This document shows, piece by piece, positions 13,992 to 27,555 of a DNA stretch of 64,000 nt (position 1 is the first letter of the stretch; every line of letters begins with the position of its first letter). This DNA is from Albula goreensis (Eukaryota > Chordata > Actinopteri > Albuliformes > Albulidae). The position numbers were made by a program, and so were the translations under genes. The stretch spans positions 30,394,501 through 30,458,500 of the forward strand of contig CM040748.1 in NCBI GenBank assembly GCA_022829145.1, read 5' to 3'. The notes under the pieces are model-generated. The model searched no databases. It was given only the letters and a program-made list of their open reading frames with translations, and was not told the DNA's origin.

Positions 13992-16900
13992 CTCAGAGGA
14001 AAGGGACACAAAGTCTTCTTGGAGATCCAGCTGGTGTATATGGTTCGAATATGAGCTGGAGTTACAAGATGAAAGTTTTTGGAATACTTGAGATAGGAAT
14101 AGGAACTGTTTAGGAATTGGAAAAGAAATTCCAGCTTAAGGGTAGAATGTCACAGATAGATAAATTTGATCCTCACACTCTTAACAGAATCTCCATCACC
14201 TTATATCTACAATTTTGAAAATTAACATTGAGTGTATTTTATGAAAGTCTATACAAAAAAAAAATTAAAATTGAAATTTTTTAGATTTTTTTAAATGTGC
14301 CTTTCACCATTGTTTTTGAGAAGCTGTTATTGCATGCTTTAATCAAAAACAACCACAGAGTATGTTTTTGGGCTAAAATGTGGCAAAGACATGGGTTGCC
14401 TATTTCAATCTACATCTGGACAATGCTTGGCTTCACCCCTCATTTTCCTCTTCTGGTTCTCTGATGGCACCCTAAGCTAACATTACAGCAGTGGCCGACT
14501 CCGGTGCAAGGGGGTCAGAGTCGACAGATTGCACGTAGGTCGTTAATCTGGGCCACACTGCAGGGCCGTATACTTTGACTCTTCTAAGATTGTGGAATGG
14601 GTTCCAGAGTGATTACATCTTAGGGCGAGGTTTCATCGTGCTCCAGAGACATCCGTCTGAGAATCCGCTCAGGGGTGTTCTGGGTGCCTGCCTCCGATGG
14701 GGAGAGATGATACACCAGCCTGCACTGGAAACCAGATTCCCTTTTCGTCTCAGGGTTTATTCTTTCAGACAGGTTTTGTAGCGAATATCTGTTTGTCGTA
14801 TTTTCCTACTCCATATGTTTTAGCAGAAGTGGTTTACAAAGCAGAGCTTGAGGGAGTCAATATGGAGTGTAACATGAAATTTGTGTCAAATGCATACCTT
14901 TTCTGTGCGTAATAATAATAATAATAATAATATGTGCCTGTTGTGAGCTCTATATTTGTGAAACATAGCTCCTGACACTTCCACCCCCTTTATGTTTAAC
15001 ATATGTTGACAATATATGATTATCTGAATACAATCCCTGGAACACAAGAAAGTCCAGTTATTTCTCAGTCTCCTGTACAAGACATACAGTTCAGGTTCCA
15101 TAAACTGTACAGAAAACTGTCCACAACTGGACAGAGATTCCACAGTAACTTGGCAATTTTAGTCTTTTAGTCCATTCTTCTAATTTAATAAATATCCTTG
15201 GGATCATTTGGGATAATGTGGAAATTGTTTTTGTGAATATATTCCTTGTAATTCTTAAGTGGCAATGCCCCTTTCCAACTGGTGAAACTGGCTGATGGAT
15301 GGAAGCAAATCCACTTACGTTGACAACTTGAAGAAGGTTTTTTTGTATTATTCTTGTATTCGGTTTACAACAGAGTCATTTTGCACCCTGTTGGCTTCTG
15401 GTATCCCGGCATTAGCTTTTATTCCTTCACTACTACGAACCCAAAGCCGCAGAATCAATTGTGAAATGTGAACAGAAAACACGTACTGTACCCCTTGGCA
15501 GGAACTCTGAGAGTACCATCTCCACAGAACCACTGACACCCAGATTATGCATCATAGAAGTCCTCCCAGTTTAAGGAAAACACTGAATAAGACATCCCTG
15601 GTGAGTTTCAAGCATCAAAGCTGGTAACCAAATCTGATTGATATTCCCTTCATTAATTCTTTGGCTAAGTTCTTTCCACAGTGGGGGTTTGTGACTTTAT
15701 CTGTAGCTCAAATTCGCTCGGTCATAATTTCCATGAATGGTGTAATCTCTGCCAGTTTTTCACCGGAAGGCAGGCCTCAGTTATCAGTAAGGTGCAAGTA
15801 CATGTGGATTTTCTACAAATCTTCCTCTCGTCATTAGCCTGGGGGAACCACAACATTGTTGATGTTCTAACTCACTTCCAGGCTGTGGTGCATGGTGGAA
15901 AACAGTTTAGCCACTTGTGAGTAGCCTTGTTGTAAATGCTCTTAGTTCATCTGAAAAGACATTGTGATTCAGGATTAAGGTTTCTCAGCTTCATACTCAC
16001 TAACTCTTCCATTTTTGGCTGAAAGCTTTTGCATTCAGCATTGTCAAAAGTGTAACCATTTGCCATGTCCCTACATTTTGCTACACTACCGATGCTTTCA
16101 GTATTGTTTGGTGACGGTAAACAATTTTGTTTTTAAATCATTCAAGATTTAATGAAATTAAGACAATACTATATTTAGCCTCAACATCTCTTTTAGGCCT
16201 TTGTTGCCGATCAGTCAAGCAGAAATATAATCAAACCAGGGCCTTTATTTAGTTATTCTGCATTGAAAAGGTCAAAAGACATCCCTGTCCGAGACTACAA
16301 AGGAAGCATTTCATCAAAGCCTTCACTAGCAATATAGACTAAATAAATATTGCTTCAAAAAGCTATGTTTACTAACATAAAGTTTTATGTTGGGGTAAGG
16401 ATGGCATATGATCCAATTATTGTGTGAATTAAAAAGAACAAAAGTTTTTGTTTCAGGAAAAGCACAGTAGAATTTAGTACTTTTTTCAAATTCGTACATT
16501 CGGTTGAGGCTGGGGGTAAGACATGCATGGGAAACCATGAAACCAAAAAAAAATGATGACGTAAATTAGCATTTTAAATCTGTGGCTTTAGTTTACAGAT
16601 TACCAAAAAAAAATAGTTGTGCATTTTTAATAACTGGACATGGTCATTAATGGGTTTGATGAACTTGAAGAACTTCAATATAAGTCATATTTGATTCTAC
16701 TTAATATCATAAATTTATCCTTTCACAATACAAATACAGAGAGTGTATAGGCTGGAGTTGGTGGTGGACAAACAGACACATATTCAGGTTTGAGGAAACA
16801 AGTGCAGGTGATGTTCTGTTTGACTATGACAGTTCTGAAGATAGCTTAAACTCAGGTCCAAATACCAGGAGACATTTTAGTTGCATCTCCACTTCATTTC

Positions 16901-17248
16901 TGTCGCTGTTAGTGTAGTGTTTTAAAAAATGTGTGTGGTACAACAGAGATTCAAGTAAATATTTTGTTCACTGGAACACGGAGGCGATTAAGGTGTTTTT
17001 GAAGTCCTCTGTGAATTAGAGGAATACAACACTTTAACACACCAGGGCCTTCGGCAACGATCACCCAAACTTCGCTAATTACCTGCGCTTCCACCAAAGA
17101 AAAACCCAGGAGTACAAATGCACACTGCTGGAAAAAAAATGTCTGTTCTCTCCATTTCCACTCCCCTTTCAAAAGCTCGCTGTTTGCCCTGCGGTCATGC
17201 ACAAAGATTCCTTTCACGCACACCAAGTCATATTTGTGCTGACATGTG
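13992..17248. other. Gene-poor DNA
   Basis: One AAT repeat. Short frames near 14.6 and 15.7 kb lack coding texture. Confidence 0.6.
14911..14932. repeat. (AAT)n microsatellite
   Basis: Seven AAT units. Confidence 0.95.
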
Positions 17249-17301
17249 CACTCACACACAGCACACATATACACACAATACACACACACACACACACACA
17301 G
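17249..17301. repeat. (CA)n microsatellite, imperfect
   Basis: Interrupted CA repeat ending in eleven consecutive CA units. Confidence 0.95.
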
Positions 17302-17319
17302 ATATGAATATCCGTTCCT

Positions 17320-17600
17320 ATGGCAACATTATCACCATAAATCATCACGAGCACGTAGTTATTCTCCTTCTGAGAATGCCCGTAAATCTCCGAGCCCAGC
17401 ACTTAAAGCAAGCCAGTTTAATTTTATCATAGGAGGCCTATTTCATTCCTACCATAAGACGATGGGTTTAAGATAGCCCTAATGGAATCGTACAGGAGGA
17501 GCTTGAAGATGCATCGCTTCACCGAGATGGGCCTGTGATTACCACGGTTATAGCCAATCTCACTGTACCCACCGAGTGGAATGCAAAGTCTCCGCGAACA
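17320..17600. promoter_or_regulatory. Candidate conserved non-coding element
   Basis: Repeat-free block containing an RFX-like half site (tcctatggcaac) and an even base mix, next to the CA repeat. Inferred only. Confidence 0.25.
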
Positions 17601-17877
17601 CACACCGAGTTTAAATATCCATTTATTTAATAAGGAAAATCACATCATGCATTACATAATAGAATAGTCAGGGTTTTTTGCGATCCACTATAGTCCATTA
17701 GTGTTACATGCTGAAAACCGATGCATGAACGGACAGCAAGCTACTCTGCTTTTCTTCACCACTTAAGTAACACTTTAAAAATACACTGTTTTCTCCACGA
17801 ATGCTTGGGCATGGTAAAGTCTTGTTAGAACTAGAGGAAAGAGAATGGGGAGAGCTCGTCTGAAGTCAGATGACACT

Positions 17878-17968
17878 GCTTATTGGATGATAGCAGAGTA
17901 GCGTGGAGAAGCTGAGGCAGAAAAAAAGGCTCAGACTGGATGCCAGTGCTTATTGGATGATAGCACAG
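17878..17968. repeat. Short direct duplication, offset 70 bp
   Basis: gcttattggatgatagcaga g at 17878-17898 recurs with one change at 17948-17968. Confidence 0.85.
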
Positions 17969-18046
17969 AAGAGACGGCAGCAAAGAGTCAAAATTGCTGT
18001 TGTGGAAAAAGGAAAAAAATAAAATACCTCCTTTCTGCACTCTCAC

Positions 18047-18133
18047 CTTGTACTTTTCATTAGAGGCTGCCGCACCACCGAGTCTCCTTCCTCTCGCAGC
18101 GAGATGATGAAGGAGTTCATCTTCTGCAAGGTC
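18047..18133 (-). other. Candidate unassigned exon
   Basis: On the minus strand an 87-nt segment lies between an acceptor-like tttcgtacgtccag and a strong donor, AAG|gtgaga. One frame reads TLQKMNSFIISLREEGDS, then VVRQPLMKST, with third positions mostly G or C, as in real coding DNA. The peptide is not one I recognise. The overlapping plus-strand frame (SEMMKEFIFCKVLDVRNST) is also GC3-rich, so the segment might be a conserved non-coding element or be coded on the other strand. Confidence 0.3.
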
Positions 18134-21100
18134 CTGGACGTACGAAACAGCACGTACACAATACACTGTGAATTTATCAGCAGGCTGGTAACTCTTAATC
18201 TCTGGGCCTTTCTCAGCATTGCGATACAATTAATAGTTTGTTTCTTTTCTCAGTTCTGCTTCATTAACCGTCAAAATGACGGCCCCAATGAGGCCGAAAC
18301 GGGACACTTTGGTAGAGGAAGAAACGTGTTGTTTATTTTAAGGAAATAATGAAAGAAAATTATTTGCTGCATTTACAAGAATTACAGGTCTATGTGACAA
18401 TGATTATTATCAACCTATATAATGCCTTTAGTAAATGAGGACTGTCTGCACCTTATGTGCTGAATTATTTTCAGTGCAGTTGTGCGTCTAACCTAATGAA
18501 TTATGAATTTGGGAAAGTAGCAATCTCAGAGAACATCCGCTGAGCTGAAGGGCCAGCTTCTGCCAGAACGTTGTTGTCACTGTTGGGCGTCGCATCGATT
18601 CCAGTAGGGCTCCGACATTCCTCGATGGGTTTTGTGACGTTTCATGGTGTCACATTGATCGAGTCATTACAGATTTGCTCCTTTGGTTGTCTAATAAAAC
18701 GGAAAATATGAAATTGTCCACGTTAAGTGCTGACACTCGGCTGAGTCTTATTGAATATCAATCCGAGCATTCAGCCTGCCTCTTGCAGATATCCTTATCA
18801 GCACTGGCCTCTGCTAGGTTAAATTCATCCATCTACAGCAATGGAGCGGAATGGCAATTGAGAGTTTCGTTCTTTGTTCATATTGACTTTATGCTCTATT
18901 CAATTCAACTTTCGTCCTGAATTAACACCAACCAAGAAAACAGGTGCAGCAAAAATAACATAATATTGAAGTATGAACATGAAATATTGATGAATAGTAG
19001 ATTGGTAAATGATTAATATTTATATTATGTAACGTTGAACACGTTCACTCAGGGTGACAGTTACCTTTCTGTTTCCATGGAAGACAGTCAGCCTTGTTTC
19101 TATAGAAGACAATCTATAGAAGCCACGTTCAGATCACAGAGAATTACCAGCTAAATCGTTGCTATTCCTATGAAAGATATATTCTTTAACATTACTGCAG
19201 GGGACCAGGAAGCTCCATAATGACATTTCATACCAAGGTAAAATATATCAGGACTGAACGGAAGCATCTGAATAATGCATGTGGGCTTTAGCAGAATCTT
19301 ACAGCTTGAAAGTGAAAGTCGCATTTTTTATATGTTGGGTTCCCAACATGCATTATTGCCAAGATAATAATGCATGATGTTTAAACATTTCATAAATAAA
19401 TAAGACACAGTGCACTGAGACAGTGGCATGTTTTGGAGACAGGAATGGTTCCTTCTAAAACCATCAGCCTCAACGCTAACGATGTAAGGCATGCACACAG
19501 TATTGTAGATGTGTTGTGCTCTGTCGGTCTGCCGGTTGATGACAGTCCCTGCGCTCCTCACGTTGAGAGTCTTGCCATCTCTCTGGGCTGCTGTGTATTG
19601 TTGGCAGGGGAAGGCAGTGTTGGGTTTGTAAAATTTTCTCCGGGCGAGAGACTTAAAAAAGTGTCAGATAGGAGCAGACGTGCCTTGCTGCGGGATCGTT
19701 CTCCGGCCCGGTCTCTCAGCGAAGCCTGGGGGTGAACGTACAGCACAAGAAGGTCAGACGCCAAGCTGAGCAAACTAGCAACCACCAGAGGGTCCCTGAA
19801 GGAAAGGTCAAAGAAAGTGCAAAGCAAGTTGCCAGGGAAAATACAAAGTATACCGCTATAAGCTGCCATCGGATCCAGGACACTGAAACCAATAGCTGTC
19901 GCCTGCTGTACTTCAGCGAGACCCCCCTGGAGCCTTATCTGTGGATGTTCCTAATATGGCTGGCCTGTGAACGAGCCACTGTGTGGGCTTGCATGAGAAA
20001 CAATAATAATCGTGCTACGGTCACCACTGCATTTCCTTTAGGAGCTGTTTGGCCAAATGACTCATTATATGTGCATTGTTATTTTTTGTTGCTATTTGTT
20101 TCTAAGCAACTTCAAATTACCTATCATAACTGTAGGCCCATAGTACTGCTGCAATGACATGAAAATAACCACGGTTACAGCATTTAGCACAGACATAGCC
20201 TGTCTTTCATTCAAAATGTAGGCTGCCTTACTCTTGTTTTATTTACATCAAAAAAAAATACAAAATAAATAAAATAAAATGCAAAAAGGCAAGACAGGCA
20301 TTGAATGATACCACAACATATTTAGCTTTTAATATTAATTTATAACTGGCATAGCTGAATTTGGTTTGCTCACCTTGAATCTGGAACCCAGTCTGGACTT
20401 CTAGAAAATAGTTTTTCATTGATTTGCTATTGCGTCTTACAACTACAAAGCACAGTAGCCTCTATATTATCCTAAGAAATGGCAGAGAACACTATTAGAG
20501 ACATTGTTGTACTGTGCTTTGTGGCTGTAGGGCATATAAACAGGAAATTACATGCAACAGGTTTACCCTAACATGCATTTAACAGTATGTAAAGATTAAA
20601 ACCATACCTCTGGCACCCAGTATCATCCTAAACCTGATATTAACTATATTCATAACTATAAACATCTAAATATATGGGACACACATCACTTTGCTGTCAT
20701 AATTAATAAAATTTATAATAACATCGATAATGTTTACGTTCAAAAATATGTTTTTACCATAATACACATTAGTTTGCTGATTTAGAGAAAACAGTTCACA
20801 GTAGGTTAGCAGAATGGTGAACAACATCATTTTAATGTTAGATGATTCCTATGTTTTATGAGTTTTTGTTGTATGACATTTTTCTCTGACATAAGTGCAT
20901 TCAGACTGTAGTGTACTGCTCTTTTTCACATAGAACAGAAAATGTTTCAATACACATTTGACTTTCCACATTCATTGAGTCTTATTTTCAATGGCTTCCT
21001 GACTAGTGAATATAAAATAATTCAGGGAGAAAAAAACATCAAGAAGAGCTTCACTAAGCTGATTTTATGGTAGGGCATAAAAGACTGCCTGTAACAAGGC

Positions 21101-22770
21101 CAAAACATAACAATGTGCAACCTGGTGTAATGAACACGAAACCTAGACTTCTGAGGAAGTCAGTAATATGGTCTGATCAGTCATTTTTTTATTTTTTTCT
21201 GTACACCGGGATGGGTTTCTGTTGGGAGACAGCCAAAGGAAGCCTTTGACCACAGCACCTACGGTGCTGAATCTGTTATGGGCAGCCATCTTGTGGGAGT
21301 CATTGGGTCTACATTGTAGAGTTGCTTTTAAGGACTGCAAAGTCACATGTAATTTATTATGTTATAAACTTTTTCTTAATATTACAAGGCGATAATGCCC
21401 CCATAAGCAACGCTATACAAATTCAAGGGTATTTACATGAAGACCAGAAAGAATCCAGACATCTCCCACGGCCTTCACAATCACCAGCTCGTCACACCTT
21501 TATGAGAAGTTCTGGGACATTCAGTGTGGTGTAAATTTCCACTTCCTTCATTTCTGAAATAATGTCAAGCTTTCCTTCACGAGAAACAGATCAGAGCCTT
21601 TCTAACAGAATTCCTACGAGGAATTCAGCAGCACTGAAGGCAAAGAGCAGCTCATTATCAGCTGGCATTTCTCTAACACCGGTAAACAGTCACATCTACT
21701 GATTTTCAAAGGTATAGAATAATGTTACGCTAATGTTTTTGATGCTGCCATTAAAAAGTAAACACCAAGGTGAATATGTATGCTTAAAGCTAGTTCTGCA
21801 ACTGATGTTTATTGACACAAACATATAAAATTACTCGAATAATTGTTTATCACCCATTAAAAAATGTACACAGTGAAACTTCAATTTGTCCAAATGTATT
21901 ACATGAACCCATTAAGAGAGCAGTATCCTTGTTCAGTCTTAGTAATTCTTATTAAGCACACAAAATTACGAGCTACATATTACAAATAAATTACACATAT
22001 TAGTACACAAATGAATGTTCTCATACCTAAGGCAATGGAGACAGAAAATAAAACGATTCAGACAAAACGCAAAGATGATTTTTCATGGTGAAAGTTTTCA
22101 GGGACTCATTTTCAGCGCACATTAATAATGTGAGCGTTCATCTGTCGTTCTAATGTTCTCAAAGAAAAGTCATTATCTTTGACTGACCTGTGAATTTATC
22201 TGCATTCTAACTCAGCTGCAGGGCTGCGGCAGACCTGCCTGCATTCGTGTGTTCCGTTCACACACGGTTAACTTCCCATTTCCCTCAACTCACTCTCATT
22301 TTTCATTCAACGTGTTTCCGATCAGATTTTACATTTTTCAGTGATTGTGTGAGTGTGGATGTGTGCCAAGAGAGACGGGCAGTAAATCTCTTTTAAATTT
22401 TAATGGTATAAATCAAACTACTACTATATAAATTTATATAGTATTTTTTGATATATTTTTTTAATATACAAAGACTACATTTAATATACATAAATTACAT
22501 TACGACACTGAATAAAATATATATGCTTGTGCTACATGATTGACAAAATTAGGGAATGGTATTCAGTGTCTGAGAGAGCACTGAAACCATCACATTGCTG
22601 CTAACATGCATCACTACAGATATGTGGATACTTTAAAGAAGGGTTATGGCTACCTTCCTATTAAACCCATTGGGACATTAGTAAGGCAAAATCCTACTCC
22701 ATAGTACCCCCATTTTCTGTGGTGATCTGCATTAGCATCAGGATGATGGTTCAGGCTGCTTTGTTCTCCC
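18134..22770. other. Gene-poor DNA
   Basis: Contains the hairpin at 20.44-20.53 kb and a GC-rich patch at 19.55-19.8 kb with overlapping frames on both strands that I judge non-coding. Confidence 0.6.
20438..20529. other. Long imperfect hairpin
   Basis: The left arm, tacaactacaaagcacagta (20438-20457), pairs with tactgtgctttgtggctgta (20510-20529) with one mismatch and one G-U pair. The loop is about 52 nt and can partly pair (cctctatattat with attagagac). Pre-miRNA-like in size, but a small palindromic element is equally possible. Confidence 0.6.
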
Positions 22771-24497
22771 AGAGGTTCGATACCATCCACTGATTCAGTC
22801 ATTCATCAGCCCATGCCATAAGACTCATTCTCAGAGCTTCGATACCATCCACTGATTCAGTCATTCATCAGCCTTCTATAAGACTCATTCTCAGAGCTTC
22901 GATACCATCCACTGATTCAGTCATTCATCAGCCCATGCCATAAGACTCATTCTCAGAGCTTCGATACCATCCACTGATTCAGTCATTCATCAGCCCATTC
23001 TATAAGACTCATTCTCAGAGCTTCGATACCATCCACTGATTCAGTCATTCATCAGCCCATGCTATAAGACTCATTCTCAGAGCTTCGATACCATCCACTG
23101 ATTCAGTCATTCATCAGCCCATGCTATAAGACTCATTCTCAGAGCTTCGATACCATCCACTGATTCAGTCATTCATCAGCCCATGCTATAAGACTCATTC
23201 TCAGAGCTTTCTCAGATACCATCCACTGATTCAGTCATTCATCAGCCCATGCTATAAGACTCATTCTCAGAGCTTCGATACCATCCACTGATTCAGTCAT
23301 TCATCAGCCCATGCTATAAGACTCATTCTCAGAGCTTCGATACCATCCACTGATTCAGTCATTCATCAGCCCATTCTATAAGACTCATTCTCAGAGCTTC
23401 GATACCATCCACTGATTCAGTCATTTATCAGCCCATGCTATAAGACTCATTTTCAGAGGTTCGATACCATCCACTGATTCAGTCATTCATCAGCCTTCTA
23501 TAAGACTCATTCTCAGAGCTTGATACCATCCACTGATTCAGTCATTCATCAGCCCATGCTATATGACTCATTCTCAGAGCTTTCTCAGATACCATCCACT
23601 GATTCAGTCATTCATCAGCCCATGCTATAAGACTCATTCTCAGAGCTTCGATACCATCCACTGATTCAGTCATTCATCAGCCCATGCTATAAGACTCATT
23701 CTCAGAGCTTCGATACCATCCACTGATTCAGTCATTTATCAGCCCATGCTATAAGACTCATTCTCAGAGCTTCGATACCATCCACTGATTCAGTCATTTA
23801 TCAGCCCATGCTATAAGACTCATTTTCAGAGGTTCGATACCATCCACTGATTCAGTCATTCATCAGCCTTCTATAAGACTCATTCTCAGAGCTTCGATAC
23901 CATCCACTGATTCAGTCATTCATCAGCCCATGCTATATGACTCATTCTCAGAGCTCATTCTCAGATACCATCCACTGATTCAGTCATTCATCAGCCCATG
24001 CTATAAGACTCATTCTCAGAGCTTCTCAGAGCTTCGATACCATCCACTGATTCAGTCATTTATCAGCCCATACCATCCACTGATTCAGTCATTCATCAGC
24101 CCATGCTATAAGACTCATTCTCAGAGCTTCGATACCATCTACTGATTCAGTCATTCATCAGCCCATGCTATAAGACTCATTCTCAGAGCTTCGATACCAT
24201 CCACTGATTCAGTCATTCATCAGCCCATTCTATAAGACTCATTCTCAGAGCTTCGATACCATCCACTGATTCAGTCATTCATCAGCCTTCTATAAGACTC
24301 ATTCTCAGAGCTTCGATACCATCCACTGATTCAGTCATTCATCAGCCCATGCTATAAGACTCATTCTCAGAGCTTCGATACCATCCACTGATTCAGTCAT
24401 TCATCAGCCCATGCTATAAGACTCATTCTCAGAGCTTCGATACCATCCACTGATTCAGTCATTCATCAGCCCATGCCATAAGACTCATTCTCAGAGG
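22771..24497. repeat. 62-bp minisatellite, about 28 copies
   Basis: A tandem array of a 62-bp unit with the core gataccatccactgattca, followed by gtcattcatcagcccatgc and tataagactcattctcagag. I counted 28 occurrences of the core. Some units are shortened to about 60 bp (catgc replaced by ttc), some carry extra ctttctcag or gctcattctcag inserts, and one near 24.06 kb is about half length. Variants recur every six units, giving a higher-order period near 373 bp. Confidence 0.97.
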
Positions 24498-27013
24498 GCA
24501 AAGCCTCGATATCATTTGATTAACGTAATTGGAAAATGGGTTGGCACTGGTTGGCTGTGATACGAACACACTTATCAGCAAAACAGTCCCTATACTGGCA
24601 GGCAAGTGTACCTACCTCTTGGAATCAGGTGATCTTAGCTTTTGAATAAAAATCTAAATCAGTTACCAGGTTTCAAATTTCAGAAAAACTGCATTTCAGT
24701 GCCACTTGATTTGATCATGACCTAGTTTTCAAGGGTAAGCTTTTCAACTTATTTAGGTGAATATGCATAATTATAATACAGAATGATGCCATAAAGTATG
24801 TTTATTAAGTATAACATATAAGAGTAAACAGATTTTGTTATATTGCTGCTAATGCCTTTTGTATTTATCCATGAAGATGCTTGACTGGGCATTGGGCATA
24901 GTTTTCTCAAAACTGGACTTGTTCCAGTAAAACAACCACAGTTTTGAATTTTGAACGATGTACTTTAATAAAAATGGAAATAAGTTTGTCCTGAAGGGAG
25001 CCCTCAATTAATTTACAATGATTTTTGGTTATTATATTTTATTCAGGCAGAGGTCTGTAGAAAAGTTGCTCAAACCTTGTTAAGAAATTAATCATAAATG
25101 GTCAAGTTCCATATAGTTTTCCATGAATCTTATTCATAAGGTGTAGGAAAGCTGATATCTTTTTTTTTTTTTTTTTTTTTGGGGGTTTCTTGATCACTGT
25201 ATGACATCATACTAAAAATTCTTAAAAAATAAAAATTCTTTAACACACTTGGCACCACCCCCGCTGTCCTGCAATAAAATAAAATATCCAGTTCTGTAGT
25301 GCTACAACATCCAATATGGTTATGTATTTCAATACCTTGATCGTTTGACAGCGTTCAATGCTTTAGAATAAAATTAAATTAGCTGAAGAACAATAATCAA
25401 ACAGGGTGTGGCCAGAGAAAACAGGCTAGTGGGCCACTAATTTATGACACCTGATATAGAATGCCATGAGTATAATTCATGCAACAAACCATTAGTTTAA
25501 TATACTGAATATCCTTTAGACTAATGAGAGTCACACACTGTTAAAATATGGTTGAGCTAGGCCTGCATCCACTTTAGCATGCATATCGATCCCAACTTCT
25601 AAAGAGTTTCCCATAGTTTTCCACATGTAACTCCATTAGCCCAAAACTAACTACTATGGAAACCAGGCCTAGTTGGTCTAAAGTATTTAAATTAGCCAAC
25701 TCTGATGGCAACTAATTTCCTCAGCTTTAAAATACAGCTTCACGCCGCTGATGCAGAAGTGTTCTTTTTAATCCCGTACCTCATGAATTTCCCACCCACG
25801 CCATCATCAAAAAAGGATTCAAATCAACTGCGCAGCTCAGCTCAGCTCAGAAAAGCATTTCTCATTATGGGTATGCATTCTATATATGGGCAGTAATTCA
25901 CTTTGACTGCCAGTGTACTTTGGATAGGAATGCGATTCACACTGAATTTAATGGGAGATGAGGGCTGATGGGTGTGACCGCGCAGAAAATCGATGATTAC
26001 AGTACAGCAGGTGCTAAGCGGTGTGTAGGTGTGCAAGTGTGCGTTTCCTGTTTCTCGCATTCACCCCCTCGGCGCTCGTCCCGGGTACAGTCTGGAGGAA
26101 CCCTGGGAGAGAGGAAAGTGTGGAAGTGGAGTCCCTTCCATCATCGTAAAGACACACAGTACGCCATGCTATGAATGCAAGAAATTACTTTATGGTGGCA
26201 TTACAGCTCTACTGAGTACAATTCTGTTGGTACTCCAATAAACAAGACCTCTCATAACATCTGCTCAGTCTCATATTAGTAGTTATTTGCACATGTTCAA
26301 GAAGCATGACGAATCAGTATGTAGAAGTTTAACTTTCAATTTTGGATATGAACACAACTGCTATTCTTGACATGATGGTTCTATATATTCAGAATCTGGT
26401 TGTACAAAAATGTGAGTGTAACCTATTGAAAGTGCATTTTCTTTCTGTCTTTTTTCTTGATTATGCATGAATTTAAAAAAATGTCAGTATGTACCACCAT
26501 CCCCTTTGTATTTTTTTTTAATTATACTGAATGTAAACACATGTTTATCCATATTTAATACTATATAATGATATTATTTGTATATGTAATAATTACAATG
26601 CATGTAGTGTGGTTGTACATCATCCAGGCATAAAGATAGTTTGTGCCTTATATTTGGATGTACACGTTTGTCATGAAATTTTACTTTGGGCAAATAGAAT
26701 ACTATGGTTGTGCACAACTACTGAGATACCTCATAATGAAATAAAATTAATGTTGACCTTGCTCCTTTTGTTTTGTTTTAGGGAAAAGAGAAGAAACTAT
26801 CTGAATGTACTGTCCCACGGGAAACGCAAGTGTGAATAGAACTGAACAACAATGCTGTCCGCGTGGCCGGGTTGATTAGATGAATGACACATGCCCTGCT
26901 TGCAGCGTCTTACTTGAATCTGCAGCGGTTTACTCCATGCCATGGAAAAAGGCCTCGATCTCCCTCCGATGGCTGCGATGGATGGAGCACTGGATATCTC
27001 GGACGAAGCTAAC
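24498..27013. other. Gene-poor DNA
   Basis: AT-rich with a T21 run. The stretch 26.78-27.01 kb has a pyrimidine-rich acceptor and an ATG in good context, but its end merges into a repeat (see rejected items). Confidence 0.55.
25160..25180. repeat. 21-T run followed by five Gs
   Basis: Homopolymer T21 then G5. Confidence 0.97.
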
Positions 27014-27150
27014 TTAAAGGAACACTGTGAGTCAGGAACACTATGAGAAGGAGATTAACAGTATCTGAAAATAACACACTATATTGATAGGTGAATATTT
27101 AACAATTTTTATATGACAACTGCACTGGACACTGTGCACCGCATGCTTTC
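27014..27150 (+). repeat. Interspersed repeat copy 1 (MITE-like)
   Basis: Begins ttaaaggaacactgtgagtc, resembling the ends of common fish MITE-like repeats that insert at TTAA. It matches 27424-27555 over taggtgaatatttaac and cactgtgcacc. Confidence 0.5.
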
Positions 27151-27423
27151 AAACAGAAGGATATTTAGCAAACGAAACATTCAGTGCTCATTAAAAGCAA
27201 TGGAAAAGCCAAACCTCATGGTCCATATTAACATAACATGTATTGGTACCAATATTTTCCCGTATACATACAAAATTGTAAATACTCTTGAAAATGTAAC
27301 ACTATTAAAAAAAGAAAACACTTCACTTGGAAAATACTTAGCTAGCTAGTTTTTCTGGCTAGCTAGCATGACTATCACCTGGAAACCTGTGATTGGAATA
27401 AAAAATGATTTATTTACCAAACA

Positions 27424-27555
27424 TAAAGGAAACTTTATGAGTCAGGAGTCATGCATTTGAAAATAACACACTATCTCTATAGGTGAATATTTAACATCTC
27501 ACTGTGCTAGCCAGTTTAACTGACAAGAGCACTGGTCACTGTGCACCACGTGTTG
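27424..27555 (+). repeat. Interspersed repeat copy 2 (MITE-like)
   Basis: A second, diverged copy in the same orientation about 410 bp away: ataaaggaaactttatgagt, then gaaaataacacactatctct, then gcactggtcactgtgcacca. The pair may be a local direct duplication or two insertions. Confidence 0.5.

Noticed and set aside
23930-24145. Repetitive open frame
   Set aside because: Simply a reading of the minisatellite units.
26782-27026. Possible plus-strand first coding exon (MEKGLDLPPMAAMDGALDIS) ending at gtgagt, phase-compatible with 29688-29737
   Set aside because: The donor lies inside a MITE-like repeat that starts at 27014, and the peptide is not recognised.
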